Positions 34,748-44,177 of a DNA stretch of 46,655 nt are shown here, piece after piece. Origin of the DNA: Faecousia sp. Its GTDB lineage: Bacteria; Bacillota; Clostridia; Oscillospirales; Oscillospiraceae. The first letter of the stretch is position 1. Each line of letters opens with the position of its first letter. The position numbers were made by a program, and so were the translations under genes. The stretch covers positions 1-46,655 of the forward strand of contig JARIBV010000022.1 in the NCBI GenBank assembly GCA_029257335.1, in the 5' to 3' direction. The notes under the pieces were generated by a model, which did no database searches, was not told the DNA's origin, and worked only from the letters and a program-made list of their open reading frames with translations.

Positions 34748-35959
34748 ATGGCCAGAGCAACAAAAAAGACCGAAGTCCAGCTTTGTCAGCCGGAAGTCAT
34801 CTTCAGTGCGCTGAAGGCACTGGAGCAAGAGCGGGGAATCCCCGTCAGTTATATGGTAGAGCGCATCAAGCAGGCGCTTACCAATGCCTATCGCAAGGAC
34901 CGGGAGGACCACAAGGAAATCCCCGCTGAAAATGTCCTGATCGAGCTTACCGAAACCAGAATGTCCATGGTCCAGCAGAAGCTGGTAGTGGACATGGTGG
35001 AAGATCCTGCCACCGAAATTTCTCTGGATGCCGCCCGCAATATCAGCCGCACCGCCCGTGTTGGGGAAATGCTCAACATCCCCGTCAATGTGGAGGCCTT
35101 TGGCCGCATTGCTGCCCAGACCGCAAAGCAGGTCATTATTCAGGGCATCCGGGAGGCCGAGCGTGGCGCCATGTACGAAAGCTACTCTTCCAAGGCGCAG
35201 GAGCTGCTGAACGGTGTCGTTCTGCGCATCGATCCCACCAGCGGCGACATGTTTGTGAGAGTGGGCACCGGCAACGAGCAGTCCGATGCCATTCTCCGTT
35301 CCGGTGAGCAGATCCCCGGCGAAACCTACACCGAAGGTGAGCATATCCGGGTCTATGTGGTGGATGTTCACCGCGCCGTCCGCGGCCCCCAGGTGGCCGT
35401 TTCCCGGACCCACCCCAACCTGGTCCGTCGCCTCTTCGAGCTGGAAGTGCCCGAAATTGCAGACGGTCTGGTGGAAATCCGCAACATTGCCAGAGAGCCC
35501 GGTTCCCGGACCAAGATTGCTGTCCGTGGCACGCAGGAGGGTGTGGATCCCGTAGGCGCATGCGTCGGTCCCCGCGGAGGACGCGTGGGCGCCGTTGTCA
35601 ATGAGCTGCACGGCGAAAAAATGGATATCATCACCTGGTCCGAAGATCCCTGCCAGTATGTATCCGCCGCATTGAGCCCCGCCGATGTTCTGTCCGTGGA
35701 GCTGGTTGCAGGTCAGAAGGCCTGCCGTGTGGTGGTGCCTGACGACCAGCTCAGCCTGGCCATTGGCAAGGAAGGTCAGAATGCCCGTCTGGCCGCACGC
35801 CTCACCGGCTACAAAATCGACATCAAGCCCGCTTCCAAGGCTTCCGAGGAAGTGCAGGAGCTGCCTGAGGCAGAAGCACAGGCGGATGAGTCTCTGAACG
35901 AAGAAGTGCCGGCCGAAGAAACCCCGGAAGCAGAAGCTCCGGAGCAGGACGAGATTTAA
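34748..35959 (+). CDS. nusA: Transcription termination/antitermination factor NusA
   Basis: NusA binds RNA polymerase and controls pausing, termination and antitermination. The 403-residue protein has the N-terminal polymerase-binding domain (about 1-135), an S1 domain (about 140-205), and two KH domains (VGACVGPRGGRVGAVVNELHGEKMDII and SLAIGKEGQNARLAARLTGYKIDI). The C-terminal acidic repeats of E. coli NusA are absent, as in other Bacillota. Instead it ends in a roughly 45-residue acidic tail rich in Glu, Ala and Pro. AGGAGG lies upstream of the ATG, 16 nt after rimP. Confidence 0.97.
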   Translation: MARATKKTEVQLCQPEVIFSALKALEQERGIPVSYMVERIKQALTNAYRKDREDHKEIPAENVLIELTETRMSMVQQKLVVDMVEDPATEISLDAARNISRTARVGEMLNIPVNVEAFGRIAAQTAKQVIIQGIREAERGAMYESYSSKAQELLNGVVLRIDPTSGDMFVRVGTGNEQSDAILRSGEQIPGETYTEGEHIRVYVVDVHRAVRGPQVAVSRTHPNLVRRLFELEVPEIADGLVEIRNIAREPGSRTKIAVRGTQEGVDPVGACVGPRGGRVGAVVNELHGEKMDIITWSEDPCQYVSAALSPADVLSVELVAGQKACRVVVPDDQLSLAIGKEGQNARLAARLTGYKIDIKPASKASEEVQELPEAEAQADESLNEEVPAEETPEAEAPEQDEI

Positions 35960-35992
35960 TCATTTTAAGACCATCGATCGGGGGGTGGAGCC

Positions 35993-36277
35993 ATGACACA
36001 GAAAAAAATTCCCATGCGTCAGTGCATGGGCTGTCGGGAGCGCAAGGCCAAACGGGAACTGATCCGGGTGGTTCGCTCACCGGAGGGGATTGTGAGCCTG
36101 GATTTTAAAGGAAAGGCTCCCGGGCGGGGTGCATACCTCTGTCCCAACCCCGAATGCCTGAAAAAGGCCATTCGCTCCAAGGCCTTGGAGCGAAATTTGG
36201 AGACCGCCATTCCGCAGGAAGTGCTGGAGCGGCTGTCTCAGGAAATGGAGGCCAATCATGAAGCCGAACGCAATTAA
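35993..36277 (+). CDS. rnpM: YlxR/RnpM (DUF448) RNase P modulator
   Basis: The 94-residue protein of the YlxR family has the signatures PMRQCMGCRERKAKRELIRVV and GRGAYLCPNPECLKKAI. The B. subtilis homologue is reported to bind the RNase P RNA and modulate its activity, hence the name RnpM. The strong nusA-ylxR-ylxQ-infB order is conserved in Bacillota. The ATG at 35993 has a G-rich ribosome binding site, and the 3' end overlaps the next start by 20 nt. Confidence 0.93.
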   Translation: MTQKKIPMRQCMGCRERKAKRELIRVVRSPEGIVSLDFKGKAPGRGAYLCPNPECLKKAIRSKALERNLETAIPQEVLERLSQEMEANHEAERN

Positions 36278-36983
36278 CTACCTGTCCCTGGCCCGCAAAG
36301 CCGGCCGTATTGAGGTGGGAGAAGAGCCCACCGGTGCCGCCGCCAGAGCACAGCACGCAAGACTCGTGATCCTGGCCTCAGATGCCCCGGATAACACCTG
36401 CCGCCGTGCCCGGAATTTTATTTCCGGCACCAGCCAGCAACTCATCACCGTTCCTTTTACAAAGGAGGAAATCGGTGCCGCTCTTGGCAGAAGCGTGGTT
36501 TCCATGGCCGCCATTACAGACCCCACTCTGGCTCTTGCCTTCGTAAAGGCACTGGACAATGAAGGTCTGTACGCCGAAGCCATCGAGGATTTATCCGGAC
36601 GGGCCAAGCGGGTCCGTCAGCATCAGCTGGAGGAGAGAGCCCATCAGAAGAATCTCCGCCAGGGTCATAGAAAGAAGCATCCGTCTCCGGCTCCGGCTCC
36701 GGCGGCAGATGAAACATCCCGCCCGGCCCGGTCCGCCGCCGAAACACCCTTCCCCCGGAGAAAAACCGGGAGCAAGGGAACACCAGGTCCCCATGGAATG
36801 CCCAATCCCGGATGTAAGCCCGGTTTTCACGGCAAGTCCACAGGGACAGGCAAGTTTTCCGGCACCGGCAAAGGCCCCCGGCAGGAGTTCCGTGAAAAGC
36901 ACGGAGCAAAGAAGGCAGGAACCGGAACCAGACCCGCCGGACGGAACCCCGGCAAGAAGTCGTATGGAGGTGCGAAAGTATGA
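36258..36983 (+). CDS. L7Ae-family (YlxQ-like) RNA-binding protein with long basic tail
   Basis: The first 100 or so residues ([57 protein letters not shown]) form an L7Ae/L30e/S12e fold that usually binds kink-turn RNA; homologues at this locus are YlxQ. A C-terminal extension of about 140 residues is rich in Lys, Arg, Gly, Pro and Ser and probably disordered. Standard YlxQ proteins are near 100 residues, so the tail more than doubles the protein. GGAGG lies 6 nt before the ATG. Its stop overlaps the infB start by 4 nt. The domain is well supported; the role of the tail is unknown. Confidence 0.85.
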   Translation: MKPNAINYLSLARKAGRIEVGEEPTGAAARAQHARLVILASDAPDNTCRRARNFISGTSQQLITVPFTKEEIGAALGRSVVSMAAITDPTLALAFVKALDNEGLYAEAIEDLSGRAKRVRQHQLEERAHQKNLRQGHRKKHPSPAPAPAADETSRPARSAAETPFPRRKTGSKGTPGPHGMPNPGCKPGFHGKSTGTGKFSGTGKGPRQEFREKHGAKKAGTGTRPAGRNPGKKSYGGAKV

Positions 36984-39298
36984 GTTTTATCAAGTATCGC
37001 GTCCGTGATGTTGCCACGGACTTCGGTATGACCCCCAAGGAAGTTACCGAAGTCATGGGCAAGTATTTTGAGAAGCCCAAGAGTAACAGTCAGGTCCTGA
37101 CTGACGAGCAGCTGAACGTCGTCTTCGACCACCTGACCCAGAACAATCAGATTGACTCTATTGAGCAAGTCTTCGCCAACGCAAAGAAGACCGAGCCCAA
37201 GGCCGCTGCTCATAAGGATGCTCCCAAGGCCCAGTCCAGCCGCCCCGCTTCTTCCCAGAAGGCCGGAGAGAACAAGCCTGCTGCCCAGCAGCCCTCTCAG
37301 CCCCAGGAGCGCCGTCGGGAACGCCGGGTGGTGGATACTTCCGCTGTCCAGGTGAACTCCGAGCGGTTTGATGACCGTGTGGACACTTTGGTGTCCGAGC
37401 GTGTCCAGAATATTTCCGGCGGTAAGCAGAAGATTGGCGGCGGCAAAGCCAAGAACAACAAAAAGGGCAATAAGTTCCAGAGCAGCAAGGCCAAGAACGA
37501 AGAGCAGGAGAAAATGCGCCGTCTGCGTCTGGAAGTCATTAAAAAGACCCCTCTCACCGTAAAGATCCCCGATGAAATCACGGTTGGTGAGCTGGCCAGC
37601 ATGATGAAGAAGACCGCGGCAGAAGTTATCAAGGCTCTGCTGAAAAACGGTGTCATCGCCACCATCAACCAGACCATTGACTATGATACCGCTGAGTTCA
37701 TCGCCACTGAGCTGGGCTGCAAGGTAGAGCATGAAATTACCGTCACCATCGAAGAGCGCCTGATCGACGACCATGTGGATACCGCCGAGGAGCTTCAGCC
37801 CAGAAGCCCCGTTGTGGTTGTCATGGGTCATGTTGACCACGGTAAAACCAGTCTGCTGGATGCCATCCGGAAGACCAATGTGGTTTCCGGCGAGGCCGGC
37901 GGCATCACCCAGCACATCGGTGCCTATACCGTTCAGATCAATGGCAATCCCATTACATTCCTGGATACCCCCGGCCATGCTGCATTTACTTCTATGCGTG
38001 CCCGTGGTGCCATGTGTACGGATATTGCCATTCTGGTGGTTGCTGCCGATGACGGCATCATGCCTCAGACCGTGGAGGCCATCAACCACGCCAAGGCCGC
38101 CCAGATTCCCATTATCGTAGCCATTAACAAGATGGATAAGCCCGGTGCCAACCCCGACCGGATCAAGCAGCAGCTGACCGAGTATGATCTGGTTCCCGAG
38201 GAGTGGGGCGGCGAGACCGTCATTTGCCCCATCTCTGCCAAAAAGGGTCAGGGCATTGACGAGCTGCTGGAAATGGTCATCCTGACTGCAGAGGTGCAGG
38301 AACTCAAGGCCAATCCCAACCGTTCTGCCAAGGGCTCCGTCATTGAAGCCCGTCTGGATCGTACCCGTGGCCCCATTGCCACCTTGCTGGTGCAAAACGG
38401 CACTCTGAACCAGGGTGACATCATCATCGCCGGTACCTCCGTGGGCCGTGTCCGTGTCATGACCGATGACAAGGGCCGTTCCGTAAAGACCGCCGGTCCT
38501 TCCATCCCTGTGGAAATCACCGGTCTGGCCGATGTGCCCGCCCCCGGCGACGAATTCAATGCCGTTTCCGATGAGCGTATGGCCCGTGAACTGGTGGAGC
38601 AGCGCCGTCAGGCCGAAAAGGATGCCGCCGCAAAGCTCAACAGCAAGGTCACTCTGGACAACCTCTTCACCAAGCTCCACGACGAAGAGATGAAGGAGCT
38701 GAACCTGATTGTGAAGGCCGACGTCCAGGGCTCTGCAGAAGCCGTGAAGGCCAACCTCATGAAGCTTTCCAACGAGGAAGTCCGTGTCAAGGTCATTCAC
38801 TCCGGTGTCGGTGCCATCAACGAATCCGATATCCTGCTGGCTTCCACCGCAAACGCCATTGTAATCGGCTTTAATGTCCGCCCCGACGCTGCCGCCCAGG
38901 CCAGCGCTGCCCGTTCCAAGGTAGATATGCGGATGTACCGTGTTATTTATGACGCCATCAACGAGATTGAAGCAGCCCTCAAGGGTATGCTGGCTCCCAA
39001 GTATGAGGAGGCCATCATCGGCCACGCCGAGGTCCGTCAGACCTACAAGGTCTCCGCCATTGGCACCATCGCCGGCTGCTATGTCAAAGACGGCAAAATC
39101 ACCAGAGATGCACAGGTGCGTGTGCTGCGGGACAACATCGTTCTGCACGAAGGTGTGGTCGGCTCCCTGCAGCGTTTTAAGGACGCTGCCAAGGAAGTCG
39201 CTGCCGGCTATGAGTGCGGTATGTCCATCGACAAATACAACGATATTAAAGAAGGCGACATCTTCGAGTGCTTTGTCATGCAGGAGATCAAGCGCTGA
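36980..39298 (+). CDS. infB: Translation initiation factor IF-2
   Basis: This GTPase brings initiator fMet-tRNA to the 30S subunit and promotes subunit joining. The 772-residue protein has an IF2_N-like start ([17 protein letters not shown]), a Lys/Gln/Pro-rich linker, a second IF2_N segment ([21 protein letters not shown]), and the G domain with G1 [10 protein letters not shown]3 DTPGH, G4 NKMD and G5 SAK. Domains II, III ([14 protein letters not shown]) and IV follow. The ATG overlaps the L7Ae stop (ATGA) with GGAGG 9 nt upstream. A strong terminator follows directly. Confidence 0.98.
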   Translation: MSFIKYRVRDVATDFGMTPKEVTEVMGKYFEKPKSNSQVLTDEQLNVVFDHLTQNNQIDSIEQVFANAKKTEPKAAAHKDAPKAQSSRPASSQKAGENKPAAQQPSQPQERRRERRVVDTSAVQVNSERFDDRVDTLVSERVQNISGGKQKIGGGKAKNNKKGNKFQSSKAKNEEQEKMRRLRLEVIKKTPLTVKIPDEITVGELASMMKKTAAEVIKALLKNGVIATINQTIDYDTAEFIATELGCKVEHEITVTIEERLIDDHVDTAEELQPRSPVVVVMGHVDHGKTSLLDAIRKTNVVSGEAGGITQHIGAYTVQINGNPITFLDTPGHAAFTSMRARGAMCTDIAILVVAADDGIMPQTVEAINHAKAAQIPIIVAINKMDKPGANPDRIKQQLTEYDLVPEEWGGETVICPISAKKGQGIDELLEMVILTAEVQELKANPNRSAKGSVIEARLDRTRGPIATLLVQNGTLNQGDIIIAGTSVGRVRVMTDDKGRSVKTAGPSIPVEITGLADVPAPGDEFNAVSDERMARELVEQRRQAEKDAAAKLNSKVTLDNLFTKLHDEEMKELNLIVKADVQGSAEAVKANLMKLSNEEVRVKVIHSGVGAINESDILLASTANAIVIGFNVRPDAAAQASAARSKVDMRMYRVIYDAINEIEAALKGMLAPKYEEAIIGHAEVRQTYKVSAIGTIAGCYVKDGKITRDAQVRVLRDNIVLHEGVVGSLQRFKDAAKEVAAGYECGMSIDKYNDIKEGDIFECFVMQEIKR

Positions 39299-39312
39299 TC
39301 CAAGTTCATCGG

Positions 39313-39360
39313 CATATCCCCGCCGCACCGCACAAGCGGCGCGGTGGGGGTATGTTTTTT
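39313..39360 (+). terminator. Strong terminator between infB and rbfA
   Basis: CATATCCCCGCCGC pairs with GCGGTGGGGGTATG (two G-U pairs); an inner CCGC/GCGG stem with an ACAA loop extends it, and TTTTTT follows. It splits a block that is otherwise collinear, so downstream genes depend on read-through or an unseen promoter. Confidence 0.9.
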
Positions 39361-39408
39361 CTCAATCGCTACTTGTTTTATCTGTAACTATAAGTAAGGA
39401 GGATGTAT

Positions 39409-39783
39409 ATGGCATCCAATCGTATCGGTCGAATCAATGAGGAAATCCAGCGGGAGCTCAGCGACCTTCTGCGGAATCTGAAAGATCCCAGAGTCCAGGC
39501 CACCATGATTTCCGTCACTCGGGTGGAAACCACCCCCGACCTTCGCTATGCAAAGATCTATGTGAGCTTTTTGGACAAGACCAAGGCAAAGGAAGCAATC
39601 AAAGGCCTCAAATCCGCCGGCGGCTATCTACGCCGGGAGCTCAGCGCCGCATTGCAGCTGCGCTATACCCCGGAGCTGCAATGGCAGGAAGATGACTCCA
39701 TCACCCGGGGTGCCTATATGCTGGATCTGTTAAACTCTCTCAATATCAAAAAGGATGACGAAGATGAAGAATCTGACGATTAA
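39409..39783 (+). CDS. rbfA: Ribosome-binding factor A
   Basis: RbfA helps mature the 5' end of 16S rRNA and supports growth in the cold. The 124-residue protein starts MASNRIGRINEEIQREL and has the KH-like fold with DPRVQATMISVTRVETTPDLRYAKIYVS and LRYTPELQWQEDDSI. The ATG at 39409 is chosen because AGGAGG lies 6 nt upstream; an ATG at 39403 directly abuts that site. It ends in an acidic tail (KKDDEDEESDD) and overlaps the next gene by 20 nt. Confidence 0.96.
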   Translation: MASNRIGRINEEIQRELSDLLRNLKDPRVQATMISVTRVETTPDLRYAKIYVSFLDKTKAKEAIKGLKSAGGYLRRELSAALQLRYTPELQWQEDDSITRGAYMLDLLNSLNIKKDDEDEESDD

Positions 39784-40714
39784 ACAGGCCGCAGAGCTTC
39801 TCCAAGGGAAAGATTCCATTGTAATTCTGACCCATCGCCGTCCCGACGGAGATACCTCCGGCTGTGCTGCCGCCCTGTGCAGAGGTCTGCGTTCTGTGGG
39901 AAAAACTGCCTGGATCCTGGAAAATCCCCAGCTGATTCAGAAGTACCGCCCCTATCACCAAGGACTGACCATCCCCCAGGTCCCCCAGGGTGCCTATCTG
40001 GTAAGCGTGGATGTTGCCAGTCAGGACATGCTGTGCATGGGTGCTCAAGAACTTGCCGTGGACCTGCTTCTGGACCATCACGGCTCCAACCCCGGCTTTG
40101 CCGCTCAGGGAGTCATTCAGCCCGAGGCCGCCGCCTGCGGCGAGATCGTTCTGGACCTTCTGGCAGCCATGGATGTGCAGCTGGACAAGGCCATGGCAGA
40201 AGCTGCCTATGTGGCACTCTCTACGGACACCGGCTGCTTCCGCTATTCCAATACCACCGCCGGAACTCTGAAGGCCGCTGCCGCCTGTCTGGAGGCCGGT
40301 GCTGAGGTGTATCCCATCAACAAGACGCTTTTTGAAACCGTTCGTCTGTCCCGTTTGAAGCTCAATGCCTATATGGCCCAGCATCTGGAACTGCTGAACG
40401 AAGGCCGGATTGCTCTGTGTCCCATCCCTCTGGAAGTAGAGCGGGAAACCGGTGTAATGGAAGACGACATGGAAGATGTGTCCAACTTTGCCCGAAATAT
40501 CGAAGGTGTAGAGCTGGCCGTTACCTTCCGTACCGTGGAAAACGGTGATACCAAGCTCTCTATCCGTTCCTCTCCCATGTATGATGCCGCTGCCTTGGCG
40601 GTTGCCATGGGAGGCGGCGGTCACAAAGCCGCCGCAGGGGCCACCGTTCACGGAGATTACGCCGCTGCTCGTCAGTGGACCCTGGAGCTCATGCATCAGC
40701 AGGGAATTCTGTAA
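39764..40714 (+). CDS. nrnA: Bifunctional oligoribonuclease/pAp phosphatase (DHH-DHHA1)
   Basis: NrnA degrades short RNA oligomers (nanoRNA) and dephosphorylates 3'-phosphoadenosine 5'-phosphate. The 316-residue protein has DHH motifs HRRPDGDT (H24, D28, D30), SVDVASQD, DHHGSN and the DHHA1 motif MGGGGHKAAAG. Homologues sit next to rbfA and truB in many Bacillota. The ATG at 39764, with AAAGGA upstream, is preferred to an ATG at 39755 that touches the site. Confidence 0.93.
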   Translation: MKNLTIKQAAELLQGKDSIVILTHRRPDGDTSGCAAALCRGLRSVGKTAWILENPQLIQKYRPYHQGLTIPQVPQGAYLVSVDVASQDMLCMGAQELAVDLLLDHHGSNPGFAAQGVIQPEAAACGEIVLDLLAAMDVQLDKAMAEAAYVALSTDTGCFRYSNTTAGTLKAAAACLEAGAEVYPINKTLFETVRLSRLKLNAYMAQHLELLNEGRIALCPIPLEVERETGVMEDDMEDVSNFARNIEGVELAVTFRTVENGDTKLSIRSSPMYDAAALAVAMGGGGHKAAAGATVHGDYAAARQWTLELMHQQGIL

Positions 40715-40731
40715 GAGAAAGGAAGAATCCC

Positions 40732-41607
40732 ATGGCAACGGGAATTATTATCATTGACAAACCGCAGGGCTGGACCAGCCAGGATGTTGCGGCCAGATTG
40801 CGCCGGGTATTCGGCACCAGACGCATCGGTCACGGCGGTACCCTGGACCCTATGGCAACAGGAATCCTTCCTGTCTTTGTAGGCAGAGCAACCCGGGCTG
40901 TGGAATTCTTTGAACACGCCGAAAAAGAATATATCGCTACCTTGCGTCTGGGGCTTCTTACGGACACGGAGGACACCTCCGGTGCCATTCTGGAGACTCG
41001 GCCTGTAAACGCAGGTCCTCAGGAAGTAGCCGACATTCTGCCCAAGTTTTTGGGAAAGCAAATGCAGGTTCCTCCCATGTACTCTGCCGTAAAAATCCAG
41101 GGCAAAAAGCTCTATGAGCTGGCCCGTCAGGGAAAGACCGTGGAGCGGCAGCCCCGTCCCATTGAAATCCACGAGCTGGAGCTGCTGGGGCACGAAGGAA
41201 ATGACTACCACATCCGGGTGCGCTGCTCAAAAGGCACCTATATCCGCACCTTGTGCAAGGACATCGGCTTGGCTCTGGGCTGCGGCGGCACCATGGCTGC
41301 CCTTCGCCGCTCTCGGGCAGGAGCCTACGGGCTTTCCGATGCTGTGGAGCTGCAAGCTCTTCTGGACCGTGCGGAACAGGGGCAGGAAGTTGCGTCTTTG
41401 CTGCTTCCCATTGATTCCATGTTTGCCCAGGCTCCCGCTCTGGAGCTGACCCCCAAGCAGGAGAAAGCATGCCGCAACGGTGCAGCCTTCTCCATTTCTC
41501 TGGATGCAGGCCAATACAGACTCTATGGCAGCGGAGAGTTTCTGGCCCTGGGTGCCTGTGACGGCACCATAATGACCACCATAAAGAGTTTTTATGAGGT
41601 GAAGTGA
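40732..41607 (+). CDS. truB: tRNA pseudouridine(55) synthase
   Basis: This enzyme makes pseudouridine 55 in the T-loop of tRNAs. The 291-residue protein starts MATGIIIIDKPQGWTS and has the catalytic Asp (D39) in GGTLDPMATG. It also carries VPPMYSAVKIQGKKLYELAR and RVRCSKGTYIRTLCKDIG. The ATG at 40732 has AAAGGAAG upstream and is preferred to a longer frame overlapping nrnA. ribF starts 1 nt after its stop. Confidence 0.97.
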   Translation: MATGIIIIDKPQGWTSQDVAARLRRVFGTRRIGHGGTLDPMATGILPVFVGRATRAVEFFEHAEKEYIATLRLGLLTDTEDTSGAILETRPVNAGPQEVADILPKFLGKQMQVPPMYSAVKIQGKKLYELARQGKTVERQPRPIEIHELELLGHEGNDYHIRVRCSKGTYIRTLCKDIGLALGCGGTMAALRRSRAGAYGLSDAVELQALLDRAEQGQEVASLLLPIDSMFAQAPALELTPKQEKACRNGAAFSISLDAGQYRLYGSGEFLALGACDGTIMTTIKSFYEVK

Positions 41608-41608
41608 A

Positions 41609-42511
41609 ATGGAACAACCCAAAGTCATTGCTCTGGGATTTTTTGACGGTGTCCATCTGGGGCACGGACAGCTTTTATCCCGTTGTCGGCAGGAAGCCGA
41701 CCGCCTTGGCGTTTGTGCTGCTGCCCTTACATTCGACCTTCATCCGGATACTCTGGTAAGCGGTGCGCAGGTTCGGCTTCTCAGCAGCACCCAGGACCGC
41801 AGCCGTCTGATGCAGGAGCTGTATGGCATTGAAGAGGTTCTGACGCTCCATTTTGATGACGATATGTGCTGTATGGAATGGCAGCAGTTCCTCCAAAAGA
41901 TCCTCATTGAAAAATATCATGCCGTAGGACTCATCTGCGGGCATGACTTCCGCTTTGGCGCCGGTGGCCGCGGCACTGCCGCCCTGCTGCAGGAGGCTGC
42001 TGCCAAACTCGGCATCTCCTGTGCCGTGGTTCCTGAATATCGTCTGGAAAACATCACCGTCTCTTCTACCTATATCCGGACCCTCATCGCCAGCGGCGAA
42101 TTGGATCGGGCCAGATGGTTTCTGGGCCATCCCCATATGCTCTCCGGCAAAGTGGTGGAAGGACGGCATCTGGGACGCACACTGGGAATTCCGACTGCCA
42201 ATCTGATTCCCGATCAGGAGCTGGTGCTGCCCCCCAATGGTGTCTATGCCTGCCGTGTCCGGACCTCAGACGGTTCCTATATCGCCGTAGCCAACATCGG
42301 CACCCGCCCCACTGTGCAGGGACATAAACTCACCATCGAGCCCTGGCTTTTGGACTACACGGGCGATCTCTATGGCCAGATGGTAACACTGGAGCTATGG
42401 CATTTCCTCAGAGAAGAGAAAAAATTCCCCGATCTGGAGGCACTGCGCCACGAAATCCTGCGAAATGCCCAGCAAACCCGTGCCTTTTTTGCCGACCCCA
42501 CCCAGACCTGA
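41609..42511 (+). CDS. ribF: Bifunctional riboflavin kinase/FAD synthetase
   Basis: RibF converts riboflavin to FMN and then FAD. The 300-residue protein has the N-terminal adenylyltransferase domain (ALGFFDGVHLGHGQLL, LTFDLHP, CGHDFRFG, VSSTYIRTLI) and the C-terminal flavokinase domain (GKVVEGRHLGRTLGIPTANL, NGVYACRV, NIGTRPTV). Its ribosome binding site GAGGTGAAG overlaps the truB stop, so the two are coupled. It is the last gene of the block. No FMN riboswitch is present. Confidence 0.97.
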   Translation: MEQPKVIALGFFDGVHLGHGQLLSRCRQEADRLGVCAAALTFDLHPDTLVSGAQVRLLSSTQDRSRLMQELYGIEEVLTLHFDDDMCCMEWQQFLQKILIEKYHAVGLICGHDFRFGAGGRGTAALLQEAAAKLGISCAVVPEYRLENITVSSTYIRTLIASGELDRARWFLGHPHMLSGKVVEGRHLGRTLGIPTANLIPDQELVLPPNGVYACRVRTSDGSYIAVANIGTRPTVQGHKLTIEPWLLDYTGDLYGQMVTLELWHFLREEKKFPDLEALRHEILRNAQQTRAFFADPTQT

Positions 42512-42525
42512 TGAAAAACCTTATG

Positions 42526-42550
42526 AAAACGCCGCCCCAGGGCCGTTTTT
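42526..42550 (+). terminator. Terminator after ribF
   Basis: AAAACG and GCC pair with GGC and CGTTTT with a CC bulge, and the stem runs into TTTTT. It ends the rbfA-ribF unit 14 nt after the stop codon. The rest of the gap to 42711 shows no clear promoter or small gene. Confidence 0.65.
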
Positions 42551-42711
42551 CATAGACAGCAGCCAGACCCCTTTCCCATCATTTCAAGCACCCTCATCCC
42601 CAATTTTTCCAAACGTGTACACACCATCGCTGCTTTGTGCCTTTTGGAAGAGACACCGTGCAGCCCCACCCGCCACACACATGTCAAATCTGTAAAAAAA
42701 TGGAGGTAATT

Positions 42712-44058
42712 ATGATGCAATGTCCGAAATGTGGCTATACCAATCAAGACGGCAGCCTGTTCTGTAACGGCTGCGGTACCCCCTTGGCATCCACCCCCTC
42801 TGCCGGCACGCCCCAGGAATCCAAGCCCAAACGCCGCGGCCTGATGATTGCAATTCTCTGCATTGTTTTGGTTGCTGCCATTGGCATCGGCGCAGCTGTT
42901 TGGATCATGAACTCTCAGCCTGAAGATCGTCTCATGAAAGCCGTAAAAAAGACCGATAAAGCAATAAGCAGTCTTTATGCCCAGAATAATAATATGGCAG
43001 CTCTGGGAGAAAATCTCAAAAATCTCAAAGATAGCAACGCACTTACCATGCTCATGGAAATCAACGATGGTCATGATATGATGAAGTTCCAGATACATGG
43101 ACAGGGCGATGCCGGATTATGTAAAATGACCTACAACATCATGGGTATTTCCATGAATATGAACATCTATTTTGATCAGGAGCAGATGCAGCTGTCTATT
43201 CCCGAATACATGGACGAAGTTCTCGGGATGCCTACGGAAAATCTGGAAGAAAACCTGAAAAAATCCTGGATCGGCCAAAATATGGACATTGAGGTCCTTT
43301 CCGGCTTCAATCAGTTTTCCAACATTGCTTCCCCTTACGAGAAGGAGATTCAGGCCATTTTAGACAGCCTAGTGGTAGATAAGCCCTCCACCGTGGAGCT
43401 TACGCTGGGGGAGACCACACGCAAATGTGACGCATATCAGGTAAACTGGGATGCCAATGCTGTTCTGGATTTTTATAAGGCAGCTTATCTCAACAACCCC
43501 GCCGTCTCCTCTGCATCCTCTGCGCTGCCCTATGATGACTCCCAGTTTGAGGAGATCATGCAGCAGCTGGATGATTTGGAAACCACCATGTATGTAGACG
43601 ACCGGGGCTACTGGATCGGCATGGACATTATGAACGAGGACGACGGCTTTGAAATCCGCTACATCGGCACAGACAACATCTGCCAGACCACTGCCATTTC
43701 CGTTATTTCCGATGGTCAAAAAGAGACCATCCACTTTATCAGCAATGTAACCGCAGACGATGTGGAGATCATCATGCAGCAGCCCATCACCGGCGAGCAG
43801 TTAACCTTCCTCCGCTACGCCAAGGACGGCGCACTCTCCATTATGCCCGACGAAGTCGGTGCCCCAATGTTCCGGCTCACCCCCGCTGACGATGGTGTGG
43901 AGCTGACTTTCACCGAGGATTTCGGCACCGGCCACTTTACCATGGCGCTGTACCCGCTGAAGGAAAAGGTTGCTCCTTTGGCCGATACATATCGAAACAT
44001 GCTGGAAATGGATGAAAATGATTTCAAGGAGCTGATCCTTTCCATCAGCGGCTCCTGA
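42712..44058 (+). CDS. Zinc-ribbon membrane protein of unknown function
   Basis: The 448-residue protein begins with a zinc ribbon (CPKCGYTNQDGSLFCNGCG), a Ser/Thr/Pro linker, a basic KPKRRG stop and one membrane helix (LMIAILCIVLVAAIGIGAAVWI). About 360 residues follow outside, with no fold I recognise; the region is acidic and rich in Met and Asp. Proteins with a cytosolic zinc ribbon, one helix and an extracellular domain are common in this group and mostly unstudied. Two ATGs (42712, 42715) fit the GGAGG at 42702-42706; either may be used. It is a single gene with a terminator. Confidence 0.8.
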   Translation: MMQCPKCGYTNQDGSLFCNGCGTPLASTPSAGTPQESKPKRRGLMIAILCIVLVAAIGIGAAVWIMNSQPEDRLMKAVKKTDKAISSLYAQNNNMAALGENLKNLKDSNALTMLMEINDGHDMMKFQIHGQGDAGLCKMTYNIMGISMNMNIYFDQEQMQLSIPEYMDEVLGMPTENLEENLKKSWIGQNMDIEVLSGFNQFSNIASPYEKEIQAILDSLVVDKPSTVELTLGETTRKCDAYQVNWDANAVLDFYKAAYLNNPAVSSASSALPYDDSQFEEIMQQLDDLETTMYVDDRGYWIGMDIMNEDDGFEIRYIGTDNICQTTAISVISDGQKETIHFISNVTADDVEIIMQQPITGEQLTFLRYAKDGALSIMPDEVGAPMFRLTPADDGVELTFTEDFGTGHFTMALYPLKEKVAPLADTYRNMLEMDENDFKELILSISGS

Positions 44059-44105
44059 GTTTATTTTCTTGGCCCACATTCCAATAAAGACACATAAATA
44101 AAATG

Positions 44106-44148
44106 CAAGCAGCACCTGATCCGCAAAGATCGGTGCTGCTTGTTTTTT
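44106..44148. terminator. Terminator between convergent zinc-ribbon and sirtuin genes
   Basis: CAAGCAGCACC-(t)-GATC pairs with GATC-GGTGCTGCTTG with one bulged T and is followed by TTTTTT on the plus strand. The minus strand has a weaker T-rich tail, so it may work both ways. Confidence 0.88.
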
Positions 44149-44177
44149 GTACAGCCTCTGCCGGGCAATCTTTTGCA

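Noticed and set aside
36827..39328. 833-codon open frame opposite infB
   Set aside because: infB is unmistakable on the plus strand; the antisense frame has no start signals.
41540..41609. FMN riboswitch before ribF
   Set aside because: ribF starts 1 nt after truB with no leader, so there is no room for one.
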